Shown: positions 35,403 to 44,796, counted from the first letter of the stretch. The stretch is DNA of 64,000 nucleotides from Rhodanobacteraceae bacterium (GCA_016713135.1 JADJPR010000020.1:186001-250000), one strand, 5' to 3'. Program-made: numbers and translations. Notes: generated by a model from the sequence alone, not told the origin.

Positions 35403-36416
35403 ATGCCCGCCACCGAATCCCCCCTGCTCCGCCTCGGCATCCTGGCGCTCGACGGCTGCATGCTGTCGAGCGTTGCCAGCCCGATCGATGCGCTGCGCGT
35501 CGCCGAGAAGGTGGCGCAGCTGCGCAAGCCCAGCCTGTCGCCGCGTTTCGTCACCGAGGTGGTCAGCGCGCGCGGGCAGACCCAGATCCGCACCAGCACC
35601 GGGCTGGTCCTGGACGGGATCCGGCCGGCGTCGATGAACTTCGACGTGGTGCTGGCGCCCGGCATCCTCGCCGACGATGCTTCCGGGCTCTGTGCGCGAG
35701 CGGGCGAGTTCGATGTCGAGGCGGAATACCTGCGCCGGCTGCATGCGGCCGGCGTGCGCGTGGCGGGCTCGTGCAGCGGCACCTTGTTGCTGGCCAAGAG
35801 CGGCTTGCTCGATGGGCGCCGCGCGACCACCAGCTGGTGGCTCGGCGCGACCTTCCGCAAAGCCTTTCCGCGGGTGCAACTCGACACCGACCAGATGATC
35901 GTAGACGACGGCGGCGTGATCACCACTGGCGCCGCCACCGCGGTGCTCAACCTGGTGATGCGGCTGGTCGCGGAAGTCGCCGGCGAGGACCTCGCGCAGC
36001 AGGTCGGCCACATGCTCGCCTTCGACGCCGAGCGCCAGAGCCAGGCGCCCTACATCAGCCTGGCACTGATGGAACGACCACGCACCTCGCTCGCCGAGAA
36101 GGCCGAGAAATACCTGCGCACCGCCATCGACAGCGAGGTCAGCGTGGCCGCGCTGGCCGAGCACTGCGGCACCAGCGAGCGCAGCCTGCTGCGCCACTTC
36201 AAGGAACACTACGGCGTCAGCCCGCTGGAACACATCCAGCGCCTGCGCGTGGAGCGGGCCAAGGCGCTGCTGGAAACCACCCACCTCAGTTTCGACGAGG
36301 TGGTCGAACGCTGCGGCTATTCGGATGTGTCGAGCTTCCGCAAACTGTTCAAGCGCGCCACCACTCTGACCCCGGCCGACTACCGCGAACGCTTCCGCCT
36401 GCGCGCGCGGCATTGA
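35403..36416 (+). CDS. GlxA-type transcriptional regulator (DJ-1/PfpI + AraC)
   Basis: A 337-residue regulator. Residues about 8-190 form a DJ-1/PfpI-like sensor with 'RVAGSCSGTLLLAKSGLLDG' around the conserved Cys of the fold's nucleophile elbow. Residues about 230-330 carry the AraC DNA-binding domain with two helix-turn-helix motifs ('VSVAALAEHCGTSERSLLRH' and 'SFDEVVERCGYSDVSSFRKL'). Such proteins often control catabolism of small nitrogen compounds; the ligand is unknown here. ATG 35403 follows the repeat element R5. Confidence 0.9.
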   Translation: MPATESPLLRLGILALDGCMLSSVASPIDALRVAEKVAQLRKPSLSPRFVTEVVSARGQTQIRTSTGLVLDGIRPASMNFDVVLAPGILADDASGLCARAGEFDVEAEYLRRLHAAGVRVAGSCSGTLLLAKSGLLDGRRATTSWWLGATFRKAFPRVQLDTDQMIVDDGGVITTGAATAVLNLVMRLVAEVAGEDLAQQVGHMLAFDAERQSQAPYISLALMERPRTSLAEKAEKYLRTAIDSEVSVAALAEHCGTSERSLLRHFKEHYGVSPLEHIQRLRVERAKALLETTHLSFDEVVERCGYSDVSSFRKLFKRATTLTPADYRERFRLRARH

Positions 36417-36440
36417 CGTCCGGGCGCCGAAAGATCCGTT

Positions 36441-36521
36441 CAACGCAAAGACGCAAAGGGCGCAAAGGAACGCAGAGAGAAGCGATGTGTTTCTCCGCGG
36501 CCTGCGCGTCTCCGCGTTGGA
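36441..36521. repeat. Phrase palindrome R9, degenerate 9-bp phrase
   Basis: The left arm CAACGCAAAGACGCAAAGGG then CGCAAAGGAACGCAGAGAG consists of 8-9-mers of the type ACGCAAAGG. The right arm TTCTCCGCGGCCTGCGCGTC then TCCGCGTTGG reads, inverted, CAACGCGGAGACGCGCAGG, the same phrase with changes. CGCAAAGG-type phrases also form the inner arms of R8. It lies between the regulator and the endonuclease gene. Confidence 0.65.
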
Positions 36522-36641
36522 CGGTGGCTCTGTCGCCACCGAATCCTTCTCTCCACGGACGGGGGATGTGCTTGATCCCTCGAGTGCTGGGTCCGGCGGC
36601 GGGCAAATCATTCCGTCACAGTTGGCGGAGATGAATGAAAC

Positions 36642-39600
36642 ATGAAAACACCTAGAATCCCCGCCCCCGTTGCGTGGCCGATGGCGTCCCAAATGACCGT
36701 TTCCCGATTGATCCTGGCCGCCGCACTGGCGCTGGCCGCGTCCGGCGTGCGCGCCGATGCAACCTATCACCCGCTCGCCAACGGCAGTTTCCAGCAGAAC
36801 TGGACGAACACGGGCCTGATCGTTACCAATGACGACTGGAGCGGCGTCACCAGTCTCGAAGGCCATCTTGGCGACGGCTTCTCGCGTCCCGTCGGAACCG
36901 ACCCCAGCACTGTTCTGGCGTTTGGGACTGGCACTCTGGATGTCAACGCAAACAACAGCGATCCATCCAATGCCTCTTCTGGCGGCGTATATGAGGTGGA
37001 CGGGGGCGCGGTGATCGCCGGGAATCCCACCGTCGCATTTCAAGGAAGCGGAACCGCAGATGCTCCCTTCCTGCTGTTGCGAGTGAACACCTCCGGGTGC
37101 AGCAACATCGGCGTCAGTTACACGCTTCGCGATATCGACACGGTTTCCACCGCCATCCAGCCTGTTGTCCTCCAGTCGCGCGTCGGCGAGAGCGGCAATT
37201 TCGCAGTGGTGGTCGGCACGTTCGTCGCGAACGCCAATAATGGGGCGACGACCGCAGGCTCCGCGACCCTCGCTGCAGGTCTCGAAAACGAAGCCCAGGT
37301 GCAGTTGCGGTGGATCACGACCGATGCGACCGGCTCCGACGCCATGATCGGCATCGACGACATCCAGGTCACCGGAAACTGCGCGGACAACCCGCCCACC
37401 GTCGCGTCCACCGTCCCCACGAATGGCGCCACCGGCATCGCTGCCGGCGCCAACTTGAGCGTGCAGTTCAGCGAGGCGGTGACCACCAACGCCAGCTGGT
37501 TCACGCTCAACTGCGCCACCAGCGGCACGGTGAGCGTGTCCGAGTCCGGCAGCGGCAATGCGCGCACGCTGGATCCCGCGCCCCTGCTGACGCCGAGTGA
37601 GCTGTGCACGGCGACGATCACCGGCACCCAGGTCCTCGACGAGGACGGCACGCCGGATGCGATGGCGGCCAACTACCAATGGACCTTCACCGTGGCACCG
37701 GATGTCGCGCCGACGGTCACCGGCAATTCACCGGCGAACGGCGCCAGCGGCGTGAGTCCGACCAGCAACCTTTCGGTCGACTTCAGCGAGCCGGTCACCA
37801 CGGGCGGCGGCTGGTTCGCACTGAACTGCGCGACCAGCGGCAGCGTCACCGTGACCGAGTCTGGCAGCGGCGCGAGCCGCACTCTGAATCCGGATGACAA
37901 TCTTGCATCGGGAGAACTGTGCACCGCGAGCATCACTGCCGCGAGCGTGGTCGACCTGGACGGCACGCCGACGCCCATGGCGGTCAATTACCAATGGACC
38001 TTCACCGTGGCAGTCGACAACCCGCCCACGGTGGCCAGCACCTCGCCGGCGAACAGCGCCGCGAGCGTGCCGATCGGTGCCAACCTGATCGTCAACTTCA
38101 GCGAACCGGTCAGCGTCAGTGGCAGCTGGTACTCGATCAATTGCGCGGTCTCCTGCGCGCACACCGGCGTGGTCAGCGGCGGCCCGACCACCTACACCAT
38201 CAACCCGGCCCCGGACTTCGACGCGCTCGAGTCCTGCAGCGTGACGCTGACGGCCGCGCTGGTCCTGGATCAGGACGGCACGCCCGATCCGCTGACCTCG
38301 AACTACGTGTGGACCTTCACCACTGCTGAAGGCGCGGGCGACTACTACGCCAGCATCGACGCCAGCACGGCGGCCACGCTGCGCACCACGCTGCATGCGC
38401 TGATAGATGACCACGTGGCGTATCGCTACTCGATAGGCACGAACAACTGCAACCTCTCGAGCCCGAGCACCGCCGAATGCGATGTCTGGGACATCCTCGA
38501 AGCCGCGGAGCAGGATCCAAACAACTCAGCACGCATCCTCGACGTTTATCGCAATCGCAGCTACGCCAAAATCACCGACCGTTCCGGTAATACTGGAGCA
38601 ACGACCTACAACCGCGAACACACTTGGCCAAACTCGCTCGGTTTCAATGACTTGCAGGGCGTCGATGGCAACAATAATCCGTACTCTCCCTATGTGGACG
38701 GCCACATGCTCTATGCCTCGGCCTCCGACTACAACCAGAACCGCGGTAACAAGCCCTTTGACAATTGCAACGCCGGTTGTGGCGAAAACCCCACGGACGA
38801 CAACAACGGCTTCGGCGGCGGCACAGGCGTCTACCCCGGCAACTCCAATTGGGTCCAGTCGCCGGATGGCAACACTGGCACCTACGAGGTGTGGGGCCAT
38901 CGGAAAGGCGATATGGCCCGAGCAATTCTCTATATGGATGTTCGCTACGAGGGCGGCAGTCATGCAAATGGCCAGCCAGAGCCCGACCTGATCGTCACGA
39001 ACAATCGTTCGCAAATCCAAATCACCGCGAGCGGCTTGGTGGCGGCGCAGGGCTACATGGGCATCCTCGACACCCTGCTGCAGTGGCATTTTGCCGATCC
39101 GCCAGACGAAGGCGAAATCCTGCGCAATTCGCTGGTGCAGAACTTCCAGGGCAACCGTAACCCCTTCATCGACCACCCCGAATGGGCGGCCTGCCTGTGG
39201 CAGAACAACTGCGCCCCGGCGACCGTTCCCGACGCGCCGACCGGCCCGGTGGCGGTTGCCGGCCACCAGCGTGTGACCGTGAGCTTCACGCCGCCGGTCA
39301 ACAACGGTGGCAGCACGATCACCAGCTACACCGCCACCTGCGGCGGCCAGAGCCAGAGCGGCCCGGCTTCGCCGATCACGGTGACCGGCCTGACCAATGG
39401 CGTGCAGGTGAGCTGCACGGTGATCGCGACCAACGCGGTTGGCAACAGCGTGCCGTCGACCGCATCGAACCCGGTGACGCCGGCACCGACGGTGCCGGAT
39501 GCGCCCACTGCCGTGGTCGCGACGCGTGGCGATGGCCAGGTGGTCGTCGCATTCGCAGCGCCGCAGAATGACGGGGGCAGCGCGATCCTCAACTACACCG

Positions 39601-40310
39601 CGACCTGCGGCGCGCAGAGCGGCATGGGCGTCACTTCGCCGGTGGTAGTCCTCGGCCTGACCAACGGGGTGCCGGTCAGCTGCACGGTGGTCGCCACCAA
39701 CGGCTTCGGCCCCAGCTTGCCGTCGACCGCTTCCAACACGGTCACGCCGGCCGGCGCTCCCGGGGCACCGACCAATGTGATCGCCACCGCCGGCAATGCG
39801 CAGGTCAGTGTTGCCTTCAGCTTCCCGAACGCCAACGGCAGCCCGATCACGAGCTACACCGCCCAGTGCACCGGCAGCGCCACCTTCACCGGCCCGAGTT
39901 CGCCCATCGTGGTCACCGGCCTGGCCAACGGCACGCCAGTGACCTGCACCGTGTTCGCCACCAATGGCGTCGGCAACGGCACAGCATCGGCGCCGTCCAA
40001 CACGGTGACCCCGGCCACCGTGCCGGGCGCGCCGACGGCCGTGGTCGCGAGCGCGGGCAGCGGCCAGGTCACCGTGGCGTTCTCGCCACCGGCCAGCAAT
40101 GGCGGCAGCGCGATCACCGGCTACACCGCCACCTGCGGCGCGCAGAGCCAATCGGGCGCGGGTTCGCCCATCGTGGTCTCCGGATTGACCAACGGCGTGC
40201 CGGTCACCTGCACGGTCATCGCGACCAATGGCATCGGCAACAGCCCGGCATCGGCGCCTTCGGGGACCGTCACACCGAGCGAAGGGATCTTCGCCAACGG
40301 CTTCGAATAG
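36642..40310 (+). CDS. Secreted endonuclease I with Ig-like and Fn3 repeats
   Basis: A 1222-residue exported nuclease. The signal is 'TVSRLILAAALALAASGVRA'; starts at 36642, 36681 or 36693 all give it. After an amino domain come three Big_5-type Ig repeats ('PPTVASTVPTNGATGIAAGA', 'VQFSEAVTTN'). The endonuclease I (EndA/NucM) catalytic domain follows, with 'TTYNREHTWPNSLGF' containing the catalytic His and 'DGHMLYASASDYNQNRGN'. Four fibronectin type III-like repeats (about 865-1210, each with 'VTGLTNGVxVxCTV') come next. The protein ends exactly in 'IFANGFE', a tail seen elsewhere in this window. Extracellular DNA degradation is the likely role. Confidence 0.88.
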   Translation: MKTPRIPAPVAWPMASQMTVSRLILAAALALAASGVRADATYHPLANGSFQQNWTNTGLIVTNDDWSGVTSLEGHLGDGFSRPVGTDPSTVLAFGTGTLDVNANNSDPSNASSGGVYEVDGGAVIAGNPTVAFQGSGTADAPFLLLRVNTSGCSNIGVSYTLRDIDTVSTAIQPVVLQSRVGESGNFAVVVGTFVANANNGATTAGSATLAAGLENEAQVQLRWITTDATGSDAMIGIDDIQVTGNCADNPPTVASTVPTNGATGIAAGANLSVQFSEAVTTNASWFTLNCATSGTVSVSESGSGNARTLDPAPLLTPSELCTATITGTQVLDEDGTPDAMAANYQWTFTVAPDVAPTVTGNSPANGASGVSPTSNLSVDFSEPVTTGGGWFALNCATSGSVTVTESGSGASRTLNPDDNLASGELCTASITAASVVDLDGTPTPMAVNYQWTFTVAVDNPPTVASTSPANSAASVPIGANLIVNFSEPVSVSGSWYSINCAVSCAHTGVVSGGPTTYTINPAPDFDALESCSVTLTAALVLDQDGTPDPLTSNYVWTFTTAEGAGDYYASIDASTAATLRTTLHALIDDHVAYRYSIGTNNCNLSSPSTAECDVWDILEAAEQDPNNSARILDVYRNRSYAKITDRSGNTGATTYNREHTWPNSLGFNDLQGVDGNNNPYSPYVDGHMLYASASDYNQNRGNKPFDNCNAGCGENPTDDNNGFGGGTGVYPGNSNWVQSPDGNTGTYEVWGHRKGDMARAILYMDVRYEGGSHANGQPEPDLIVTNNRSQIQITASGLVAAQGYMGILDTLLQWHFADPPDEGEILRNSLVQNFQGNRNPFIDHPEWAACLWQNNCAPATVPDAPTGPVAVAGHQRVTVSFTPPVNNGGSTITSYTATCGGQSQSGPASPITVTGLTNGVQVSCTVIATNAVGNSVPSTASNPVTPAPTVPDAPTAVVATRGDGQVVVAFAAPQNDGGSAILNYTATCGAQSGMGVTSPVVVLGLTNGVPVSCTVVATNGFGPSLPSTASNTVTPAGAPGAPTNVIATAGNAQVSVAFSFPNANGSPITSYTAQCTGSATFTGPSSPIVVTGLANGTPVTCTVFATNGVGNGTASAPSNTVTPATVPGAPTAVVASAGSGQVTVAFSPPASNGGSAITGYTATCGAQSQSGAGSPIVVSGLTNGVPVTCTVIATNGIGNSPASAPSGTVTPSEGIFANGFE

Positions 40311-40318
40311 GGCGCGAC

Positions 40319-40348
40319 GCGCGGGTCCGGGTAAGTCCGGACCCGCGC
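40319..40348. terminator. Bidirectional terminator
   Basis: A perfect 12-bp stem (GCGCGGGTCCGG with CCGGACCCGCGC, loop GTAAGT) lies eight bases after the endonuclease stop and directly at the stop of the convergent CPXCG gene. Serves both genes. Confidence 0.7.
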
Positions 40349-40669
40349 TCAGCCGTCTGCCCTGCCCGCTTCCACCTGCACGCCGCGGCCGTCGTCGATG
40401 ACCGCGGCGCTCACCAGGATCGCACTGCAGCAGTGCTGGCAGTCTTCGATCCACTGCTGGTCGCCCAGGGTCAGGTCGACCTGACTCCGGTGCACCTGCC
40501 AGCAGTGCGGGCACTCGAATTCGATAGCCGCATCCAAGGGCCGCTGGCGCGGATCGCGCCCTGGCTCGAACACCGGCTCCAGACCGTACAGGGCATCCAC
40601 GCTCTCACTGTCCAGGTTGAGCGCGCGGCCCAGCCAGGGAGCAGGATCGGCGTGGGTCCGCGGCTTCAT
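40349..40669 (-). CDS. CPXCG-type cysteine-rich small protein
   Basis: A 106-residue protein with 'FECPHCWQVH' (CxxC) and 'IEDCQHCCSAILVS' (CxxCC), a probable zinc ribbon known as the CPXCG motif family. The amino 40 residues are acidic and variable. Function unknown. ATG 40669 overlaps the hemJ stop (ATGA 40666-40669), so it is coupled to the upstream gene. Confidence 0.8.
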   Translation of the reverse strand: MKPRTHADPAPWLGRALNLDSESVDALYGLEPVFEPGRDPRQRPLDAAIEFECPHCWQVHRSQVDLTLGDQQWIEDCQHCCSAILVSAAVIDDGRGVQVEAGRADG

Positions 40670-41088
40670 CCCAGGGTTTTCGCCACCGCGAGGTATATCG
40701 CCGGGATCGCCAGCAGCAGCGGGATCTCGTTGTACCAGCGAAAGAACACCGACGAGGGCAGCTTGCCGCCCGCCGCCGCGCGCTTGAGGTAGCGGCCGGT
40801 CGCGATGTAGTAAAACAGCAGGATTGCGACCAGGCTCAGCTTCACGTGCATCCACGAGCCGCCGATCTTGAAGTGCAGCCAAAGGGTGGCGCCGAACAGC
40901 ACCATGATGCCGAACATCATGTGGCCGAAGCCGTACAGGCGGCGGCCCATCAGCACCAGGCGCTCGCGCAGCAGCGCGTTGTCCCCGACCTCGGCGATGT
41001 TGACCAGGATGCGCGGCAGGTAGAACACCGAGGCCATCCAGGCGATCACGAACAGGATGTGGAAAGTCTTGATCCAGGGGTAGCTCAT
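40666..41088 (-). CDS. hemJ: HemJ-type membrane protein (protoporphyrinogen oxidase)
   Basis: A 140-residue inner-membrane protein with four helices. 'YPWIKTFHILFVIAWMASVF' followed by 'YLPRILV' carries the conserved His and the 'YLPR' motif of HemJ, the oxygen-independent or quinone-linked protoporphyrinogen IX oxidase of many gammaproteobacteria; 'GSWMHVKLSLVAILL' has the second conserved region. CopD-family membership is the broader alternative. ctaB and hemH elsewhere in the window give heme context. Confidence 0.75.
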   Translation of the reverse strand: MSYPWIKTFHILFVIAWMASVFYLPRILVNIAEVGDNALLRERLVLMGRRLYGFGHMMFGIMVLFGATLWLHFKIGGSWMHVKLSLVAILLFYYIATGRYLKRAAAGGKLPSSVFFRWYNEIPLLLAIPAIYLAVAKTLG

Positions 41089-41156
41089 GGCAGCACTCGC
41101 TTGCTCGAATCCTTGCAGACTGCCACGGGCCCGTCAGCGCGCAAAGCGGTGGTGTG

Positions 41157-41780
41157 TCAACGCCGCTGGACCCCGACGGGTATGGCGGCAACCCGTGCGT
41201 ACTCGCCTTCGAGCAACATTTGCGGCCGGGCCAACACCGCGAGGGCGAGGGGCGTCGCGTCCTGGCCGAAGAAGGGCTCGCCGGCAACCATCAGCGTAGG
41301 CACCCCGAACACACCGGCAGCCAGCGCTGCCTCGGTGCTCGCTCGCAGCGCATCCTTGACCGCTGGTTCTCCCAGGCGGGACGCGTCGACACCGAGTTCC
41401 GCCAACAGGGGCGCCAGATCCTCGATCGCCTCGGCCGCGTGTCCGTCGCGCCAGATGTGGCGAAACACCGCCTGCACCGCGTCCACGCCCGATCCCGCCG
41501 CCACGATCAGCCGCAGCGCCGCGAGCGGGTTGAAGGGGTGCCGTGGCGGGAATCGCAGCGGCACGCCCAGTTCCTGCGCGCGCCAGAGCACGTAGCGGTA
41601 GGTGAACTCGCGCTTCCCGGGAATCTCGGCGGGGCCCAGTTGCCCGCGGTGCGCGAGCACCGCGCCGAGCACCACCGGCCGCGGCTGCAGCGCAATCTCC
41701 GGGTGGTCGCGCCGCAGCGCCTCTAGCTGCAGGTAGGCGAAAGGCGAGATCACATCGAAGTACCAGGGCAGCGGTGTCAT
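41157..41780 (-). CDS. 2-hydroxychromene-2-carboxylate isomerase-like protein
   Basis: A 207-residue DsbA-fold protein of the kappa-GST/HCCA isomerase family. 'WYFDVISPFAYLQLEAL' has the Ser-Pro in place of the DsbA CxxC, and 'GVFGVPTLMVAGEPFFGQD' is the cis-Pro loop with the family's 'GVPT'. Relatives isomerise glutathione-linked aromatic ring-cleavage products; no aromatic pathway is nearby, so the substrate is open. Complete length. Confidence 0.85.
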   Translation of the reverse strand: MTPLPWYFDVISPFAYLQLEALRRDHPEIALQPRPVVLGAVLAHRGQLGPAEIPGKREFTYRYVLWRAQELGVPLRFPPRHPFNPLAALRLIVAAGSGVDAVQAVFRHIWRDGHAAEAIEDLAPLLAELGVDASRLGEPAVKDALRASTEAALAAGVFGVPTLMVAGEPFFGQDATPLALAVLARPQMLLEGEYARVAAIPVGVQRR

Positions 41781-41903
41781 GGGCGTGATGTTCCTCTTCC
41801 GATCCCGCTACGCTACACCCAAGTCGGCCCGGCGCGGCTCCATTCGATACCTCGCTCGCCGTGCATGCCGTAGATTGCGCGCCTCGAATTCCCGGAGCCG
41901 CCG

Positions 41904-42143
41904 ATGCGTACGCTGTTGCTGCTGCTGTTGCGCTTCTACCAGCGGTTCATCAGCCCGCTGCTCGGACAACGCTGCCGCTTCTACCCGAGTTGCTCGCACT
42001 ACGCCGCAGAAGCCATCGCCCGCCATGGCGCGCTGCGCGGCAGCTACATGACGATATGTCGCGTCGGGCGCTGCCATCCCGGCTGCGAGGGCGGCAACGA
42101 TCCCGTGCCGCTGGTGTTCACCTGGAAGCCTTGGAAGCGGTGA
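41904..42143 (+). CDS. yidD: Membrane protein insertion efficiency factor
   Basis: A 79-residue protein with a short amino hydrophobic helix and the near-invariant '[20 protein letters not shown]' plus '[17 protein letters not shown]' and 'RCHPGCEGG', the conserved Cys-rich YidD core. It assists YidC-dependent insertion. The usual neighbours (rpmH, rnpA, yidC) are absent. Its TGA stop at 42141-42143 forms part of the first phrase of repeat R3. Confidence 0.92.
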   Translation: MRTLLLLLLRFYQRFISPLLGQRCRFYPSCSHYAAEAIARHGALRGSYMTICRVGRCHPGCEGGNDPVPLVFTWKPWKR

Positions 42144-42242
42144 GTAGTGAGTGGTGAGTAAAACCCGGAGTTTCCCGCGGTGCTTGCGGGGAGCCGACCA
42201 GAAAAAACGGGTGCTACTCACCACTGCTTACTCACTACTCAC
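42140..42242. repeat. Phrase palindrome R3, 7-bp phrase
   Basis: The left arm (42140-42160) is GTGAGTA, GTGAGTG, GTGAGTA. The right arm (42215-42242) is TACTCAC, CACTGCT, TACTCAC, TACTCAC, in register. The core starts AAACCCGGAGTTT, like R2. Both convergent genes end inside the arms: the yidD TGA is in the first left phrase and the ctaB TGA in the last right phrase. Confidence 0.9.
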
Positions 42243-43153
42243 TGCTTCTCCAGCACCATCGGCACCGGTCCGAAGCGCGGCTGCGGCAGGTAGTGGTCGA
42301 TCAGCAGGAAGGCAAATAGCGCCGCGAGGTAGAGGATCGAGTAGTTGAAGGTCTTCAGCGCGAACAACTCGTCCGGGGGGTCCATCAGGCGGATCGCGTA
42401 GTAGAGGAAGCCCGCACCCAGCACCAGCGCGCCGCCGAGGTAGAAGAAGCTGGCCATCCCAGTGAGGTAGGGAAGCAGGGTGACGATCACCAGGATCACG
42501 GTGTAGGCAAGGATGTGCCAGCGCGTGACCGTGACGCCGTGGGTGATCGGCAGCATCGGAATCGACACTTTCTCGTAGTCGGCTCGGCGAAAAATCGCGA
42601 GCGCCCAGAAGTGCGGTGGGGTCCAGATGAAGATGATCAGGAACAGCAGCAGGGCGTGCGGATCGAGCGTGCCGGTGACCGCGGTCCAACCAAGCACCGG
42701 CGGCGCCGCGCCCGCCGCACCGCCGATCACGATGTTCTGTGGCGTGGCGCGCTTGAGGAACAGGGTGTAGACCACCGCGTAGCCGATCAGCGAGGCGAAG
42801 GTCAGCACCGCGGTCAGCACATTCACCCACAGCGACAGCATCGCCATGCTGATCCCCGCGAGCACCAGCGCAAAGGCCAGCGCCTGCTTCTCCGTCAGGC
42901 GCCCGCGCGGCAGCGGGCGGTACATCGTGCGCGCCATCTGCGCATCGATGCGCGCATCCAGGATCTGGTTGATGGCGGCGGCACCGGCGGCCGCCAGCCA
43001 GATGCCGATACTGCCGATCAGCAGCACGCGCCAACCGGGCAGCTCCGGCGTCGCCAGGAACATCCCGACCACCGCAGTGAACACGATCAGCATGACCACG
43101 CGCGGCTTGGTCAGCGCCCAGAAATCCGCCAGGGATTCGGCCAGTGCGTTCAT
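42239..43153 (-). CDS. ctaB: Protoheme IX farnesyltransferase
   Basis: A 304-residue UbiA-family membrane prenyltransferase that converts heme B to heme O for terminal oxidases. The first Asp-rich motif is '[20 protein letters not shown]' and the second loop '[12 protein letters not shown]' is heme-specific. About eight to nine helices. ATG 43153 overlaps the stop of the upstream gene (ATGA), part of a three-gene cytochrome oxidase assembly run with SURF1. Its stop codon lies in the arm of repeat R3. Confidence 0.93.
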   Translation of the reverse strand: MNALAESLADFWALTKPRVVMLIVFTAVVGMFLATPELPGWRVLLIGSIGIWLAAAGAAAINQILDARIDAQMARTMYRPLPRGRLTEKQALAFALVLAGISMAMLSLWVNVLTAVLTFASLIGYAVVYTLFLKRATPQNIVIGGAAGAAPPVLGWTAVTGTLDPHALLLFLIIFIWTPPHFWALAIFRRADYEKVSIPMLPITHGVTVTRWHILAYTVILVIVTLLPYLTGMASFFYLGGALVLGAGFLYYAIRLMDPPDELFALKTFNYSILYLAALFAFLLIDHYLPQPRFGPVPMVLEKQ

Positions 43154-43671
43154 GTACCGACCTTGCTCCAGCGCAGCAGGTGGGCGACGTCTTTGCGCAC
43201 GTCGGTCGGATCGGCGTCCATGCGATAGCGCATCATCGCGTTGCCGAGCGGATCGATCAGCGCCACCGCGCCCTCCGGCAGCGACAGCGCGGCGGCGATC
43301 GCATCGGCGGGTTGCCACGGTGCGTACGGCGCTTCCACTGCGCCGCCCGGCGCGGGCCAGGCCAGCATCTGCACGCGATCCATCTCCTTGCCCTGGGCCT
43401 CGCGGATGCGGCCGATCAACTGGATGCGCCGGGTGCATCCAGCATCGCACTGCGCGGGCACCCGCACCAGCACCGTCCAGCGATGGCCGTCGGCCACGGC
43501 GCTGGCATCGCCCAGCGCCGGCAACGCGATGACGGGTTTGATCAAATCACCGCGATTGCGCGTGCTTTCCGGCTCCCAGTGGAACCAGCGGGTCTGCATC
43601 AACGTGGCCAGCAGCGCCGGCAGCGCGAAAGCGACGATGATCAATACAAGTTGCAGGCGGCGTTTGTTCAT
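43150..43671 (-). CDS. Membrane-anchored protein of the cytochrome oxidase cluster
   Basis: A 173-residue protein with an amino anchor ('[19 protein letters not shown]') and an extracytoplasmic part containing '[18 protein letters not shown]', a Cys-x3-Cys in a thioredoxin-like context, and '[17 protein letters not shown]'. That pattern resembles the SCO/SenC-type copper chaperones reduced to a minimum. It lies between SURF1 and ctaB with 4-bp overlaps on both sides. Function in cytochrome oxidase maturation is inferred from position. Confidence 0.65.
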   Translation of the reverse strand: MNKRRLQLVLIIVAFALPALLATLMQTRWFHWEPESTRNRGDLIKPVIALPALGDASAVADGHRWTVLVRVPAQCDAGCTRRIQLIGRIREAQGKEMDRVQMLAWPAPGGAVEAPYAPWQPADAIAAALSLPEGAVALIDPLGNAMMRYRMDADPTDVRKDVAHLLRWSKVGT

Positions 43672-44408
43672 GGCTGTGGCTTGCGGGTCCGGCCGCGCCA
43701 GGCGCGCAGCGCAAGCACGGCATAGATGATCAGGATGGTCAGGGAGAGGCCGAACCACTGCACCGCATAGCCGCGGTGGCGCTCGGGCGGCAACATGCCG
43801 GCGCGGATGCTTGCGGCGCGCGGCGTGTCCAGATCCTCGAGCACGAAGTCTAGCAGCGGCAGGCCGAGGCGGGACTGCAGCTCTGCGAGGTCGATGCGCG
43901 TGACCAGCAGTGGCCAGCCGGTTTCCTGCGCAGCGCCGAGTGCCATCCCGGCCCCGGGCGGGTCGAGCAAAACGCCCTTCAGCACGATATCGCCCGCGGG
44001 AGCATCGGCCTGGGGCAATGCCTGGGTGCGATCCGGGCGCGCCAGCCAGCCGCGATCGACCAGCAACAGCCGCTGTTCGGTCGCCAGCAGGAACGGGACA
44101 TATGCGCGCACGCCGGGGCGGCCCTGCTGCAGCTGGTTGTCGAGCAGCACCTGGTGCTCGGGCAGGAACCGTCCGCTCACCTCGACCGCGCGGAAGCGCC
44201 ATCCACTCCCCGGCGGCAGGCGCTTCAGCTCGACCAGCTCCGAGGCCTGGCCGCGCTCGATGCCGGCCAGCAGCGCCTCCTTCTCCCGCGCCCGCTGCAG
44301 CTGCCAGTGTCCGAGCTGAGCGAGACCGCCGGCCACCAGCAGCGCGAGCAGCGCGAACCCAAGCAGCCTGCGAGTCAGGGGCGAGCGGGGATCAGCGGCC
44401 GGGTTCAT
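43668..44408 (-). CDS. SURF1 family cytochrome oxidase assembly protein
   Basis: A 246-residue protein with a membrane helix at each end (about 14-34 and 215-236) and a periplasmic domain between. SURF1 hallmarks are 'LGHWQLQRAREKEAL', 'LDNQLQQGRPGVRAYVPF' and 'LVDRGWLARP', ending 'HRGYAVQWFGLSL'. It helps insert heme into cytochrome c oxidase. First gene of the SURF1 - thioredoxin-like - ctaB operon, each overlapping the next by four bases. Confidence 0.9.
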   Translation of the reverse strand: MNPAADPRSPLTRRLLGFALLALLVAGGLAQLGHWQLQRAREKEALLAGIERGQASELVELKRLPPGSGWRFRAVEVSGRFLPEHQVLLDNQLQQGRPGVRAYVPFLLATEQRLLLVDRGWLARPDRTQALPQADAPAGDIVLKGVLLDPPGAGMALGAAQETGWPLLVTRIDLAELQSRLGLPLLDFVLEDLDTPRAASIRAGMLPPERHRGYAVQWFGLSLTILIIYAVLALRAWRGRTRKPQP

Positions 44409-44485
44409 GCTCGTTCACCGTGCGCCAGCGGAGGGCGGCGTAGACTCATCGCTTCGTCGTCAAACGCCCGTCGAGGCGCATTGCC

Positions 44486-44701
44486 ATGGTCAAGCTGGGA
44501 ATCGTGCTGTTCCTGGGATTCATCGTCTACAACCTGGGAGCGGGTTGCTACTACATGCTCACCGATCAGGGTAAATCCGATCGCGTGGTGCGAGCGCTGT
44601 CCTGGCGCATCGGCCTGTCGATCCTGCTGTTCGGCCTGATTGCGCTCGGCATTTACACCGGCGTGATCCAACCGCACCAGGTGATGCGCTACGGCAACTG
44701 A
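44486..44701 (+). CDS. DUF2909 twin-transmembrane protein
   Basis: A 71-residue protein with two helices (about 3-25 and 40-60) joined by 'TDQGKSDRVVRALSWRIGLS', the DUF2909 hallmark. These small proteins are typically found next to SURF1/cytochrome oxidase genes, as here (divergent). Function unknown. Followed by a strong hairpin. Confidence 0.8.
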   Translation: MVKLGIVLFLGFIVYNLGAGCYYMLTDQGKSDRVVRALSWRIGLSILLFGLIALGIYTGVIQPHQVMRYGN

Positions 44702-44747
44702 GGGACTCCCCGAGAGCAACTGCCCCGATACGAAGACCCTGGAAACG

Positions 44748-44773
44748 ACGACGGCCCCAAACGGGGCCGTCGT
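44748..44773. terminator. Bidirectional terminator
   Basis: A perfect 11-bp stem ACGACGGCCCC/GGGGCCGTCGT with loop AAAC lies between the convergent DUF2909 and exbB2 genes (47 and 24 bases from the stops). Confidence 0.75.
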
Positions 44774-44796
44774 AGCATTGCGGCTGGCTGCCTGGA

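Noticed and set aside
38526..40514. A 662-codon minus-strand frame opposite the endonuclease gene
   Set aside because: Antisense shadow; the plus strand has signal peptide, nuclease motifs and Fn3-like repeats.
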